Source of the DNA: Chitinophaga sp. S165
GTDB lineage: Bacteria > Bacteroidota > Bacteroidia > Chitinophagales > Chitinophagaceae
Reading direction: 5' to 3'
Assembly: GCF_003182155.1 (NCBI RefSeq)
Contig: NZ_QGTG01000007.1
Span: forward strand, 124,001 to 188,000
Length of the DNA stretch: 64,000 bases
Shown here: piece after piece, positions 7,036 to 17,200 of the stretch
Layout of the letters: each line of letters opens with the position of its first letter
Numbering within the stretch: the stretch's first letter is position 1
Program-made: the position numbers and the translations under genes
Notes under the pieces: generated by a model
What the model was told of the DNA's origin: nothing
The model's database searches: none
Seen by the model: the letters and a program-made list of their open reading frames with translations, nothing else

Positions 7036-8613
7036 ATGGATCTCAATCTAAAGAAAGACCGCAACGTACGCCGTAAGCCGTCCGTTGACGTATCTACCAT
7101 GATGTACGGCAAGATTCCTCCGCAGGCGAAGGAGATGGAGGAGGCTGTACTGGGAGCCATTATGCTGGAAAAAGGAGCATTTGACACGGTGGTAGAGATA
7201 TTGAAAGGGGAGTGTTTTTATGTAGAAGCGCATCAGAAGATATTTACGGCTATGACTAAGCTGGCGGGAAAATCCATGCCGGTGGACATCCTGACCGTTG
7301 TGGAGGAACTGCGTTCAATGGGCGAACTGGAAATAGTGGGCGGCCCATATTATATTACCCGGCTGACCAATATGGTGGTTTCTTCCGCCAATATTGAGGC
7401 GCATGCCCGTATCATCCTGCAGAAGTTCATTCAGCGGGAACTGATCCGCATATCCGGAGAGATCCTGAGTGAGTCCTACGAGGACACGGCAGACGTGTTC
7501 GACCTGCTGGATTCCGCAGAAAGCAAACTGTTTGAGGTTACCAATAACCACTTACGTAAGAACTACGACAGTATCGACCGCGTATTGGTGAACACCATGA
7601 AACGTATCGAAGACCTGCGTAACCGTGGAGACGATATCACTGGGGTGCCTTCCGGCTTCCCTTCACTCGATAAGGTGACCTATGGCTGGCAGTCGACCGA
7701 CTTGATTATCATCGCGGCACGTCCTGCGGTGGGTAAGACGGCTTTCGCACTGAACCTGGCCAGGAATGCCGCCCTTCACCCCAGATTCCCGAAAGGAGCT
7801 GCGGTGTTCTCCTTAGAAATGTCGTCCGGACAGATCGTACAGCGTATCCTGTCTGCGGAGTCAGAAATAAAGCTTGAAAAGATCACCAGGGGTAAACTGG
7901 AAGAGTATGAAATGAAGAAGCTGATGACCCACGGTATTGAACGCCTGGCAAAAGCGCCTATCTTCATAGACGATACCCCGGCACTGAACATCTTCGAGTT
8001 GCGTGCAAAAGCCAGAAGGCTGGTACATAACCACGGGGTAGGGGTGATCATCATCGACTACCTGCAGCTGATGAGTGGCAGCGCCGATGGAAAGGGTACG
8101 AACCGTGAGCAGGAGATCAGTAAGATCTCCAGGGACCTGAAAGGGTTGGCGAAGGAGCTGCACGTTCCGATCCTGGCCCTCTCCCAGTTGAGCCGTGATG
8201 TGGAAAAGCGTAAAGACGGTAACAAGATGCCGCAGTTGAGTGACCTCCGTGAATCTGGTGCGATCGAGCAGGATGCCGACATGGTAATGTTCCTGTACCG
8301 TCCTGAATATTACGAGATCAATACCAATGAGATGGGCGAATCCAACAAAGGTGAAACCCACGTGCGTATAGCGAAACACCGTAACGGTCAGCTGGATACC
8401 ATTAAGCTGCGTGCGGTACTGGAATTCCAGCGTTTCGAAGACGATGGTAGTCTGGAAAACCCTGGCGGCGGCGGTGGTAGCAGCAATGCATTTGCAGGAT
8501 TGCGTGGTGGTGGCGACAGCGGCGCTAACGATGAAGCGAAACTCTATATTCAAAAGGGTTCCAAGATGAACGATATGACCTTCGATGAAGGATTTGAAGA
8601 TGCTCCTTTTTAA
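7036..8613 (+). CDS. dnaB: Replicative DNA helicase
   Basis: The 525-residue product is a RecA-fold hexameric helicase that unwinds DNA at the replication fork. The N-terminal primase-interacting domain (about 25-130, PPQAKEMEEAVLGAIMLE) and linker are followed by the ATPase domain. Walker A is ARPAVGKTAF with Lys234. Walker B-like IIIDYLQLM, LSQLSRDVEKR and SDLRESGAIEQDADMVMFLYR complete the family motifs. The C-terminus has a Gly-rich low-complexity stretch (PGGGGGSSN) and an acidic tail, as in other Bacteroidota. No intein is present. The ATG at 7036 follows a 983-bp non-coding gap; a terminator lies just after the stop. Confidence 0.98.
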   Translation: MDLNLKKDRNVRRKPSVDVSTMMYGKIPPQAKEMEEAVLGAIMLEKGAFDTVVEILKGECFYVEAHQKIFTAMTKLAGKSMPVDILTVVEELRSMGELEIVGGPYYITRLTNMVVSSANIEAHARIILQKFIQRELIRISGEILSESYEDTADVFDLLDSAESKLFEVTNNHLRKNYDSIDRVLVNTMKRIEDLRNRGDDITGVPSGFPSLDKVTYGWQSTDLIIIAARPAVGKTAFALNLARNAALHPRFPKGAAVFSLEMSSGQIVQRILSAESEIKLEKITRGKLEEYEMKKLMTHGIERLAKAPIFIDDTPALNIFELRAKARRLVHNHGVGVIIIDYLQLMSGSADGKGTNREQEISKISRDLKGLAKELHVPILALSQLSRDVEKRKDGNKMPQLSDLRESGAIEQDADMVMFLYRPEYYEINTNEMGESNKGETHVRIAKHRNGQLDTIKLRAVLEFQRFEDDGSLENPGGGGGSSNAFAGLRGGGDSGANDEAKLYIQKGSKMNDMTFDEGFEDAPF

Positions 8614-8637
8614 CTAAACAGATTCAGTAAAATACTG

Positions 8638-8670
8638 AAAGGCGCTCCTTCAAAACGGGGCGCCTTTTTT
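8638..8670 (+). terminator. Rho-independent terminator of dnaB
   Basis: The stem AAAGGCGC/GCGCCTTT, extended inward by wobble and C-G pairs, closes an 8-nt loop and is followed by TTTTTT. It ends 18 bp before the ATG of the MATE gene, so that gene must use a promoter overlapping this terminator or read-through. Confidence 0.88.
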
Positions 8671-8687
8671 AATTTCCCGTTATCACT

Positions 8688-10031
8688 ATGTGGACTAAAT
8701 ATCGTCTGTACTACAAAGACAATTTCCGGTTAGCATATCCCGTCGTTATTTCCCAGCTGGGACATGTACTGGTAGCTTTTTCTGATACAGTTATCATCGG
8801 TCATACCGGAGATGTTCCGCTGGCGGCAGTAGCGCTTGGCAGCAGCCTGTTTTCAATATTCATGGTGGTAGGCATCGGTATGTCTTATGGCCTCACTCCA
8901 TTGATTGCACAGGAACATGGACGGAAGAACCTTGCCCAATGCGGTTTCCTATTACGTCATAGCCTCGTTATCAATATCGTGCTGGGATTACTATTGTCAG
9001 CCACTATCATAGTGGGCAGCAATTACCTGCATCTGCTTGGACAGGAGGAAGAGGTACGTGTATTGGCCAGGCCGTTCTTTCAATTATTGGGTGTTTCCTT
9101 TTTCCCGCTGATGATCTTCCTGACCTTCAAACAATTTGCAGAAGGATTAGGATTTACCAGGCAGGCGATGAACATCAGTATTATCGGCAATGTGCTGAAC
9201 ATAATAATAGGCATTACGTTGGTATATGGACTATTTGGAGCGCCTAAACTGGGCGTGATAGGCGTGGGTATCAGTACGCTGACAGACCGGGTTCTGATGG
9301 CTGTTGCTATGGCCTGGTATGTGTTGTCATCTCCCCGTTTCAAGGAATACCTGGTCCATTTCCGGCAGCGTTATCTGTCTGTAGCTGCGATCAAACAGAT
9401 CCTGGGTATCGGTACTCCTGTTGCGCTGCAATACATCTTTGAAGTGAGCGCCTTCAGCAGCGCCATTGTGATGGCCGGCTGGATCGGCGCCAGAGAACAG
9501 GCTGCCCATCAGATAGCGATCAATCTTGCGTCTATTACTTACATGATGGCCAGCGGTATTTCTTCTGCGGCGGGTATCAGAAGCGGTAATCATTTTGGCG
9601 CAGGAAAGTGGAGGGAGCTAAGATCATCCGCAATTGCCAGTTATCATATGGTACTGGTGATGATGGGTATTACAGCGCTCATCTTTATGGTCGGATGCAG
9701 GTTGTTACCGTTGATGTATATCAGTGATACTGCTGTTATCGATATTGCAGCTAACCTGCTCATCATTGCAGCCTTCTTCCAATTGTTTGACGGTACGCAG
9801 GTAGTTGGACTTGGAATACTGAGAGGATTAGGCGATGTACGGGTCCCAACTGTGATCACACTGTTGGCGTATTGGGTGTTGGGATTGCCCGTAGGTTACC
9901 TGTTGGGAATCTATCTTGGATACGGTGTGCAAGGCATCTGGTGGGGATTACTGATAGGGTTGCTGACTGCGTCGATACTGTTGTTTTTTAGGTTTCAGCA
10001 TAAGACGAGAGAGGCGATTGCTGGTAAGTGA
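8688..10031 (+). CDS. MATE family multidrug/Na+ efflux transporter
   Basis: The 447-residue protein has about 12 hydrophobic membrane segments in two homologous halves, the MATE layout. It starts with a short cytoplasmic stretch (MWTKYRLYYKDNFRLAYPVVISQLG), and the first membrane helices carry the family pattern SDTVIIGHTGDVPLAAVALGSS. A second half begins near 235 (IKQILGIGTPVALQYIFEVSAF). MATE proteins export organic cations and drugs by Na+ or H+ antiport across the inner membrane. It is of the NorM type by length and motifs. There are no partner genes, which is normal for single-component transporters. Substrate is unknown. Confidence 0.93.
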   Translation: MWTKYRLYYKDNFRLAYPVVISQLGHVLVAFSDTVIIGHTGDVPLAAVALGSSLFSIFMVVGIGMSYGLTPLIAQEHGRKNLAQCGFLLRHSLVINIVLGLLLSATIIVGSNYLHLLGQEEEVRVLARPFFQLLGVSFFPLMIFLTFKQFAEGLGFTRQAMNISIIGNVLNIIIGITLVYGLFGAPKLGVIGVGISTLTDRVLMAVAMAWYVLSSPRFKEYLVHFRQRYLSVAAIKQILGIGTPVALQYIFEVSAFSSAIVMAGWIGAREQAAHQIAINLASITYMMASGISSAAGIRSGNHFGAGKWRELRSSAIASYHMVLVMMGITALIFMVGCRLLPLMYISDTAVIDIAANLLIIAAFFQLFDGTQVVGLGILRGLGDVRVPTVITLLAYWVLGLPVGYLLGIYLGYGVQGIWWGLLIGLLTASILLFFRFQHKTREAIAGK

Positions 10032-10068
10032 TTGCAGTATTATTATTTGAAATAACAGGTTCTCTGCA

Positions 10069-10134
10069 AAAGGCGGTTTTATTTATTTTGAAGATGATTA
10101 AAATCTTTGTTTTAAATAGAACCGTCTTTTTTTG
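10069..10134 (+). terminator. Terminator after the MATE gene
   Basis: A 16-bp stem with two wobble pairs (10069-10084 with 10114-10129) and a 29-nt loop ends in a run of T. It begins 37 nt after the stop codon. Confidence 0.75.
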
Positions 10135-10148
10135 TTAAATTTGTATAG

Positions 10149-10346
10149 ATGGATAATAAAGAAAAAGAATCTTACAGGAAAAAGATAATTATTAGTGAAA
10201 TGCTTTTGGCTTTCCTGCTTTTCAATGAAAGGGGTATTGAGGCAGTAGAAGAGACGTATCCCAGGCAAAAAGAATTTGTTTTGGAGAATAAACATAAAAG
10301 CATCACAGAAGTAAAGCATCAACTACTGCATTTGCCACACATTTAG
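10149..10346 (+). CDS. Small charged protein of unknown function (65 aa)
   Basis: The product is short and helical, rich in Lys and Glu (MDNKEKESYRKKIIISEM, then a hydrophobic LLAFLLF stretch and a charged tail). A perfect Bacteroidota -7 element TAAATTTG (10136-10143) lies directly in front of the ATG, which would make the message leaderless or almost so. The 3' end overlaps the convergent gene at 10323 by 24 bp. Codons are AT-rich, like the rest of this patch. I do not recognise a family. The promoter match and clean frame are the only support; it may be a chance ORF. Confidence 0.42.
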   Translation: MDNKEKESYRKKIIISEMLLAFLLFNERGIEAVEETYPRQKEFVLENKHKSITEVKHQLLHLPHI

Positions 10347-11012
10347 CGCAGGGAACTCTATATCAAAAGGCATATTTTTCCCTTGCAGATAAAGTGTCAG
10401 ATAATGTAAACATTTCCCTTTGCCATTCAGATAAAATTCCCCCATCCATGTGTAGCCGTACTTTTTCCACAATTCAGTGCCTTCTCTAGTTAATAATAAT
10501 TCTCGAAGAGAACTTTCATTTCTTCCAAACTCCTTTGACCATTTTACAAATTCTATTTGATCATCAGCTGCCATCTTATATCCTACTTTTCCCCAAAAGT
10601 AATATCCCAGCCAGGCAGTGTCCTCTCCATGATTCGGGGCGAGTGCGGTTGTTTTAAGTTTTACAAATCGCCTTTTAATGGCCGCTTTTACCTGATTTAA
10701 AAATAAACAGGTTCCTATATTTTCCCCCTTTTTATATACAAGCATAAAATGATTATCTATTGTCTTGGATTCGAAATTTATAGTACGTACTACCTCGTAT
10801 AAATTAGTAAAGACCTTGATATGGATAACGTTTTTAGAACCTGAGATGATTTCTAACCTGCATTCAGTAACCTCCCTGGATGGTATGCCACCACAAAGAT
10901 TAATCAGGTCTTTCATAGTTAAATTATGCTCGCTTATCAGCGCATATTTGTCATTAATATTATAAACTGGGGTTACTATGTTATCATTTACATAATTCAG
11001 TTTATCAGACAC
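10323..11012 (-). CDS. Uncharacterised 229-aa protein, weak GNAT-like features
   Basis: The product is soluble, without signal peptide or membrane segments. The middle (about 90-150) has a strand-turn-helix pattern (FMLVYKKGENIGTCLFLNQV) followed by a helix and GYYFWGKVGYKM. This recalls the acetyl-CoA-binding half of GNAT acetyltransferases, where a loop before the helix holds the cofactor and a GYxxxxxxG segment follows. The C-terminal part contains the motif GTELWKKYGYTWMGEFYL. A GNAT fold is inference only. The gene is clearly more AT-rich than dnaB or rsmE, and it is flanked by other unrecognised small genes, so it may be an acquired or fast-evolving patch. The start at 11012 is the first ATG of the frame. 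Confidence 0.68.
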   Translation of the reverse strand: MSDKLNYVNDNIVTPVYNINDKYALISEHNLTMKDLINLCGGIPSREVTECRLEIISGSKNVIHIKVFTNLYEVVRTINFESKTIDNHFMLVYKKGENIGTCLFLNQVKAAIKRRFVKLKTTALAPNHGEDTAWLGYYFWGKVGYKMAADDQIEFVKWSKEFGRNESSLRELLLTREGTELWKKYGYTWMGEFYLNGKGKCLHYLTLYLQGKNMPFDIEFPALNVWQMQ

Positions 11013-11236
11013 AATGGATATTTAAAAGCAATATAGCTTTTTTATCTTGTTTTGATTTGTGTTGCGTGTGTTCTTTACCGATAGAAATATTTTGTGGCAT
11101 CCATTATAATCGATAAAATCGTAGCGCGATATAGAAAAAATACTAACGAAACGGTGATGTTCAGATCTGCTGAAATTTTTCTCATTATTTGTTAGTATTC
11201 TCCCACCATCTTAACTTCAGTAAAACTTATATTATT

Positions 11237-11482
11237 ATGGGGAATGAACAATTTACAGCCTTAATGAAAGGCTTTAACACGTTGAACAAATACGTGAGAT
11301 TGCTTAGTATCAGTCGCGGGCCGCATCGCAATGTAGCCAGGGCTTTTCAGGAGAAAGTGAGCGCACAGTATGCATCTTTTAAAAAGAAAATGGAAGATCC
11401 GCGGTTAACAAAAGCTGAAGCCTGTTTCTTCTGTGTGGAATCGAAGATCCTGAAGGCAATTGATGACGTAATAGGCTATTGA
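11237..11482 (+). CDS. Small uncharacterised helical protein (81 aa)
   Basis: The frame is open from 11189, but the ATG at 11237 is the better start: it gives MGNEQFTALMKGFNTLNKYV, a normal soluble N-terminus. The protein is mostly helical with many basic residues and a single CFFC near the C-terminus. I do not recognise the family. It is followed 66 nt later by a good terminator (11549-11577), which supports real transcription. Upstream, an inverted repeat (11139-11147 with 11191-11199, AATACTAAC arm) lies in the 224-bp gap to the divergent gene at 11012. Confidence 0.6.
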   Translation: MGNEQFTALMKGFNTLNKYVRLLSISRGPHRNVARAFQEKVSAQYASFKKKMEDPRLTKAEACFFCVESKILKAIDDVIGY

Positions 11483-11548
11483 CATCACCTCCTTCTCCAG
11501 GATCACAAAAGTCTGATTTTGTTATTGCCCCTAAATATATTTTGAACG

Positions 11549-11577
11549 GCCGTCTCATTACAAATGAGGCGGTTTTT
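11549..11577 (+). terminator. Terminator of the 81-aa gene
   Basis: A 10-bp stem (11549-11558 with 11564-11573, two wobble pairs) and a 5-nt loop are followed by TTTTT. Confidence 0.8.
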
Positions 11578-11655
11578 CAGTTATGTTATTTGAAAAATAC
11601 TCTTTCCCTATTCTCAATCAAGTAACCGATATTTGCAAAAATCCAACAGGCTATC

Positions 11656-12363
11656 ATGTTTTACGCAAAAGATCTAACTCCCGGCGCCGGGCATTACACG
11701 ATGGACGAACCTACCTCCAAATACTGCATCCAGGTGTTGCGGCATGAGGCAGGCGATGAAGTACAGCTGGCCGACGGTCGTGGGGGACGGTACACCGCTG
11801 CTATTACGGATGATAACCGTAAGAAATGCGTTGTGCAGATCAAAGACTATGAACTGATGCCGCCTGTAAAAGCGCCTGTTCGTATTGCTATCTCTTTCAC
11901 AAAAAATACGTCCCGCATAGAATGGTTCCTGGAGAAAGCGACCGAGATCGGTATGCAGACCATTATTCCCCTGGTGAGCCAGCGTACTGAAAAGGAGAAG
12001 TTCCGGGCGGACCGTTTCGAGAATATCCTCGTCTCTGCCATGTTACAGTCGCAGCAGTATTACCTGCCGGAACTAACCGCCCCCGTTACTTTTGAGGCGC
12101 TAGTACAACAGCCGCCGGCAGCACAGTTGTTCATCGCCCATTGCCTGCCGGAACAAAAACAGCATCTCTGGCAAGCCATGCAGCCCGGTAAGGATAGTTT
12201 ACTGCTGATAGGGCCTGAAGGCGATTTTACGCCAGATGAGATCAGACTGGCACTAGAGAAAGGATTTCAACCCGTTTCACTGGGAGACACCCGCCTGCGT
12301 ACCGAAACTGCGGGAATAGTAGGATGTACGATGATGAATGCTGTGAATGCTACCGCCTCATGA
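11656..12363 (+). CDS. rsmE: 16S rRNA (uracil(1498)-N(3))-methyltransferase
   Basis: This 235-residue SPOUT-class enzyme methylates U1498 of 16S rRNA. The N-terminal PUA-like part (about 1-70, with ADGRGGRYTAAI) leads into the knotted methyltransferase domain. The family signature is present: AISFTKNTSRIEWFLEKATEIG near 75, then LLLIGPEGDFTPDEI and LGDTRLRTETAGI at the C-terminus, which form the S-adenosylmethionine pocket. Length is normal. It is monocistronic, with the terminator at 11549-11577 before it and an ECF sigma gene 144 bp after it. Confidence 0.96.
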   Translation: MFYAKDLTPGAGHYTMDEPTSKYCIQVLRHEAGDEVQLADGRGGRYTAAITDDNRKKCVVQIKDYELMPPVKAPVRIAISFTKNTSRIEWFLEKATEIGMQTIIPLVSQRTEKEKFRADRFENILVSAMLQSQQYYLPELTAPVTFEALVQQPPAAQLFIAHCLPEQKQHLWQAMQPGKDSLLLIGPEGDFTPDEIRLALEKGFQPVSLGDTRLRTETAGIVGCTMMNAVNATAS

Positions 12364-12507
12364 TCCCATATAATATATAAAGGAAAAATATAACAGCAGT
12401 CGTTTTTCCTGACAACTAATCCCATATTGGAAAAGTAAAGATTTAATTGTAGATTACACACTTATAAGGGTATGTAGAACACATGTTATAGTCTTTATAC
12501 TTTTCAC

Positions 12508-13083
12508 GTGAAAAACGCACACATTCATCCCGATTCCACTTGTACGGATAACGATCTGTGGTACATGATCAAGGCAGATTCCGTAGACGCTTTTAACGAA
12601 GTGTACAGCCGGTATTGGGACCTGTTGTTTCACGTTACCATGAAGCGCCTTCAGGTCAGGGAAATCGCTGAAGAGATCGTACAGGATACCTTTATTATTT
12701 TATGGGAGAAAAGACATACTATAGAGATCACCGCCCTGAAACCTTACCTGTTCGCCATTACCCGATACGCCGTATTTCATTACCTGGCCAGTAAACAGAC
12801 CATTGCCTCCAGGATGAAAGCACTATCTGATATTACTCCTAATGACGCCGATATTGAGTCGCTCGTAAATGACAGGCTCTTATTACAATTGATAGAGACC
12901 ATCGCCAATGAACTGCCCGAAAAAAGCCGGCAGGTATTCTATTATAATAAGTTACTCGATTATTCCATTCCGCAGGCGGCAGAGACATTTAATATATCTA
13001 CCAAAACTGCCGAAGGCCACCTCACGAAAGCTCTGAAAATATTACGTCTTAAACTAAGCGCCTTACACTCCACTCTTTTCTGA
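12508..13083 (+). CDS. ECF RNA polymerase sigma factor (PUL type)
   Basis: The 191-residue product has region 2 (about 25-95, AFNEVYSRYWDLLFHVTMKR then AEEIVQDTFIILWEKR) and region 4 (about 125-180, ELPEKSRQVFYYNKLLDYS then a helix-turn-helix TKTAEGHLTKALKIL), as in Bacteroidota group ECF factors. The start is a GTG at 12508; the first in-frame ATG would delete part of the N-terminal helix. It is followed 68 nt later by a FecR-type anti-sigma gene and then a SusC/SusD pair. By analogy with FecI and with Bacteroides glycan loci, it should drive the downstream receptor operon when released. Confidence 0.95.
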   Translation: MKNAHIHPDSTCTDNDLWYMIKADSVDAFNEVYSRYWDLLFHVTMKRLQVREIAEEIVQDTFIILWEKRHTIEITALKPYLFAITRYAVFHYLASKQTIASRMKALSDITPNDADIESLVNDRLLLQLIETIANELPEKSRQVFYYNKLLDYSIPQAAETFNISTKTAEGHLTKALKILRLKLSALHSTLF

Positions 13084-13151
13084 AAAAAAACTTATTACTG
13101 AGCAAGGGTAAATTGTCAGTTGTACACTCTTAATTAATATAACACGGAAAT

Positions 13152-14024
13152 ATGCCTGACGATTACATCCATGATCTTGCCCGCAAATGGCTGGCAGGCA
13201 CCGCTACAAAAGAGGAGACCGATATCCTGATGCAATGGTACGGAAAGGAGGAAATGGATATAGTCAGGAATGAAGAGCGCTCCCGGAAGCGGTATTTGTC
13301 GACCGTATGGTGGATGGCTGCCGCTATCATGATAGGCGCCGGGATCTGGGTCTTATATCCGAAGAAGGTTGAAAAGAAACTGGCCGTATACGTCCCTAAA
13401 GAACAGCAGAACAGGATCGTGCTGCCCGACAGTTCAATTGTATGGCTGAATGCAGACAGTAAACTGTTGTATAGTGAAGACCTGCAGCATAGGGAAGTTA
13501 CGTTAAGCGGCGAAGCATTCTTCGATGTAAGGAAAGCTGCTAAACCTTTTGTCATAAAGGCCGGAGGCAGTACTACCACCGTGCTGGGCACCAGGTTCAA
13601 TATTAAAGCTTATGAAGGAGAACCTACCGCTATCACGGTCGCTTCCGGAAAGATCAAAGTAGAGGACGAACAGAAACGTATATCAGTATTAACAGCCAAT
13701 GAACAGATCACACTGGAACAAACAACCGACAGTGCGATAGAAAGAACAGTAAACGCAACAGTTTATCACGCCTGGATAAATGGCGGATTTGAAGTGAACA
13801 ACGAATCATTTGAAGCCATTGCCAACATGTTGAGCAGAAAGTACGATGTGGCTTTCCGCTTTGAAAACGAAGCTTTGAAAAAATGTACATTCATCGCCAG
13901 CTTTGATGAACAAACGTCTATGGAAAGGGTACTGGAGCTACTATGTAAGATCAATAATTCCACGTTCCGCATCAGTCAGGATAGAAAGGAAATCTATATA
14001 AGCGGAAAAGGGTGTAGCCAATAA
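13152..14024 (+). CDS. FecR-family anti-sigma factor
   Basis: The 290-residue protein has a short cytoplasmic N-terminal region (about 1-50, ARKWLAGTATKEETDIL), one membrane helix (about 56-75, WWMAAAIMIGAGIWVLY), a periplasmic FecR domain (about 95-195, LPDSSIVWLNADSKL, then GEAFFDVRKAAKPFVIKAG) and a DUF4974-like C-terminal domain (about 215-285). Such proteins hold the ECF factor at the membrane and release it when the C-terminal domain is contacted by the STN domain of a ligand-loaded receptor. The receptor encoded next (14216) has that STN domain, so the three form a FecI-FecR-FecA-type signalling set. Confidence 0.94.
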   Translation: MPDDYIHDLARKWLAGTATKEETDILMQWYGKEEMDIVRNEERSRKRYLSTVWWMAAAIMIGAGIWVLYPKKVEKKLAVYVPKEQQNRIVLPDSSIVWLNADSKLLYSEDLQHREVTLSGEAFFDVRKAAKPFVIKAGGSTTTVLGTRFNIKAYEGEPTAITVASGKIKVEDEQKRISVLTANEQITLEQTTDSAIERTVNATVYHAWINGGFEVNNESFEAIANMLSRKYDVAFRFENEALKKCTFIASFDEQTSMERVLELLCKINNSTFRISQDRKEIYISGKGCSQ

Positions 14025-14215
14025 TATTTCACGAAAAACAAGCAATCCCGTTATGAAACAGACAATCACATTCCCAGGTAATACTACATAAGTTTTTTTC
14101 CATACAGGAAAGGGGAAAAACATAGCGCTGTCTGCATCAGAGTCTGCAAACCATATATGCAAACAAGCGCTACGGCTTTGTATTCTATTACATCATACAA
14201 AATGCAATTAAAGAT

Positions 14216-17200
14216 ATGAAATACTACGGTATTTTGACAGGTATGCCCGTGGGCATTCCGCTCCATTATTTACCAGACCTTTTGTTTAAAATAATGCGAA
14301 CAGTGATCATGATAGTAATGGTGCTGTGCACAACGGCGTTGTTGCTCGTAGCCCGCAATAGCAGCGGGCAGGACCTGAGTACCGTCATGCTACAGCTTAA
14401 TATCAGGGAAGGTAAGCTTGACAAGGTATTGAAGCGCATAGAAACACAGGCGCCTTTCTTCTTCATCGTAGATGGTGCTTTGGCGGGCAATACTTCCGTA
14501 CCTGCACTTGAGAACAAGGAGCGTTCTCTAAAAGATGTGCTGGATGTTTTACTGCTGCCACATGATCTTTTCTATGTGCAGGAAGGCAAGTACATCATCA
14601 TCAAAAGAATGCCTATGTCTGCCGCTATGCAGGCAGTGGCTCAGGGGCTGCCAGTTCCGGCGGGAATGGCAAAGGTCATTACCGGTATGATAACCGATGA
14701 GAAGGGGCAGCCATTGCCGGGTGTTAGTATTGTGGTGAAATCATCTAAAGCAGGTACTATCACAAACGATAAGGGTGTTTTCTCGCTGGAAGCAAAGAAT
14801 GATGCTGATACACTGCTTATCAGTTATATCGGTTACCGTACGCAGGAAATAGCTGTGAGAGGCCGCAGCCAGCTGAATATCCAGATGGCGTTGAGTGATA
14901 ACTCGCTGGCAGATGTTGTCGTAATTGGTTATGGCAGCCTGCGGAAAGGCGATCTGACCAGTGCAGTAGCCACTGTAAAGTCGGAGAGCTTTGTAAAAGG
15001 AAATGTGCTGGATGCCGGTCAGTTGTTACAGGGTAAAGTGGCCGGGCTTTCTATCGGTACGCCCAGTGGCGACCCTACCAGTACTTCACAGATCCTCCTG
15101 CGTGGTAATACAACCCTGCTGGGTGCGAATGCTGATCCGCTGGTACTGATAGACGGTATCCCCGGTGATCTGAAGACGGTGGCTCCGGAAGATATTGAAT
15201 CGGTGGATGTGTTGAAGGATGGTTCTGCTGCCGCTATTTATGGTACGCGTGGTACTAATGGGGTGATCATTATCACGACCCGCAGGGCCAGTGGTGTTTT
15301 TAACAACTCAGTAGAGTATAGCGGTTATGTCAGTACCCAAACCATCGCCCGTAAACCTGAAATGCTGACTGCTGAGGACTACCGGAAGCAGATCGCTGAT
15401 GGTATCAGGGACGCTTCCTGGGACCAGGGCAGTAATACAGACTGGCTAAAGGAAATATCGCAGACGCCGTTAACACATGTGCATAACCTGACATTGAGGG
15501 GTGGGAATACAAAGACAAATTATCTGGCGAATGCGAACTACCGCTCATTGGAAGGGATCATGAAGAAATCGGATAACCGCACATTCACCGGCCGTATTGA
15601 TATCAATCACAGTATGCTGGATGATAAACTGCGCGTGAATATCGGTATGCTGAGTGCCAATAATAAATACACGACTACCGGCGATGGTATTAGTTTCAAC
15701 GGGTATACTTACAGACAGGCCATTATCCGTAATCCGACGTCCCCAGCGCGTGATTCTGCCGGTAACTGGTTTGAACAGGCGGGCTTGTTTAACTATGAAA
15801 ATCCGCTGTCAAGGCTTTACGAAAGCGATGGAAGGAATACTTCTCAAAATACTCGTCTGAACGGATCATTGACATTACTGCCTGTAGAAGGGCTTAAATT
15901 GTCCGCTTTATTCTCTTATACCCGTTACAATGAAGACAGGGGATATTCAGAAACAAAGCGGCATATTTCAACACTCAGGGACAGCAGAAACGGCTATGCT
16001 TCTGTCGGCACAAAACAAACCATCGACAGGTTGATGGAACTGACGGCACAGTATAATGCCAGCGTCAGAAGACATAAGTTCACTGCACTTGCCGGGTACA
16101 GTTACCAGGAGCGTGAGTTGAACAGTCACTGGATGCAGAACTGGGACTTCCCGACAGATCGTTTCACTTATAATAACATCGGTATAGGCCAGGCTTTGAA
16201 AGAGGGACTGGCACCGGAATTCAGCGAGAAGCTGGAAACGAACCTGATCGGTTTCTTTGGCAGGGCTACCTATAGTTTTGACGATCGTTACCTGTTGCTG
16301 GCTAGCTTACGTCATGAAGCCGCCAGTCAGCTGTATGGTACGCGTAAGCCCTGGGGTACATTCCCGGCTATTTCTGCGGGATGGCGTATCAGCAATGAGG
16401 CATTCATGAAAAGACAGACATTGTTCGACGACCTGAAATTACGTGTCGGTTATGGTGTTACGGGTACACAGCCGACAGACCTTTTCCTCGGTGTGGCTAT
16501 TCTCAGTTATGGTGATTATGTGTATTCTAATGGTGTGTGGATACAGACACTGGGACCATCGCAGAACCCAAATGCTGATCTGAGATGGGAAGAGAAACAT
16601 GAAACGAATGCAGGATTGGACTTCTCTATACATAGCGGAAGGATCAGCGGTAGTGTAGATTATTATATCCGTCGCATCAATGGTTTGTTGTACGACTACC
16701 AGGTGCCGAGTCCTCCGAACCTATATCCGACCACACGTGCGAATGTAGGTAAGATGGAGAATAAAGGACTGGAAGTATTGGTGAACTTTGTTCCCATAAA
16801 GACAAAGAATTTTGAATGGAACACCAGTGTGAATTTCTCTACCAACACCAATAAGCTGGTGAACCTTTCCAATAATCTCTACAAGACGACCAACAACTAC
16901 TTTACCACCGGCAGCACCGGCGAGCCTATTCAGACATTCACACATATTGTGAACATCGGAGATAATATCGGCGACTTCTATGGTTTTAAGGTGATTGATA
17001 TATCAGCAGATGGTAAGTGGATCTATGAGGGCCGTGATGGTAAGCCTGTTCAGTATGACGACTATCAGCATGCATTTGAGGATAAACGTGTACTGGGTAA
17101 CGGGCTTCCTAAATACTACGGCGGTTGGAACAATACTTTCCGTTACAAACAGTTTGACCTGAACATCACTATGCGTGGCGCTTTCGATTACCAGATCCTG

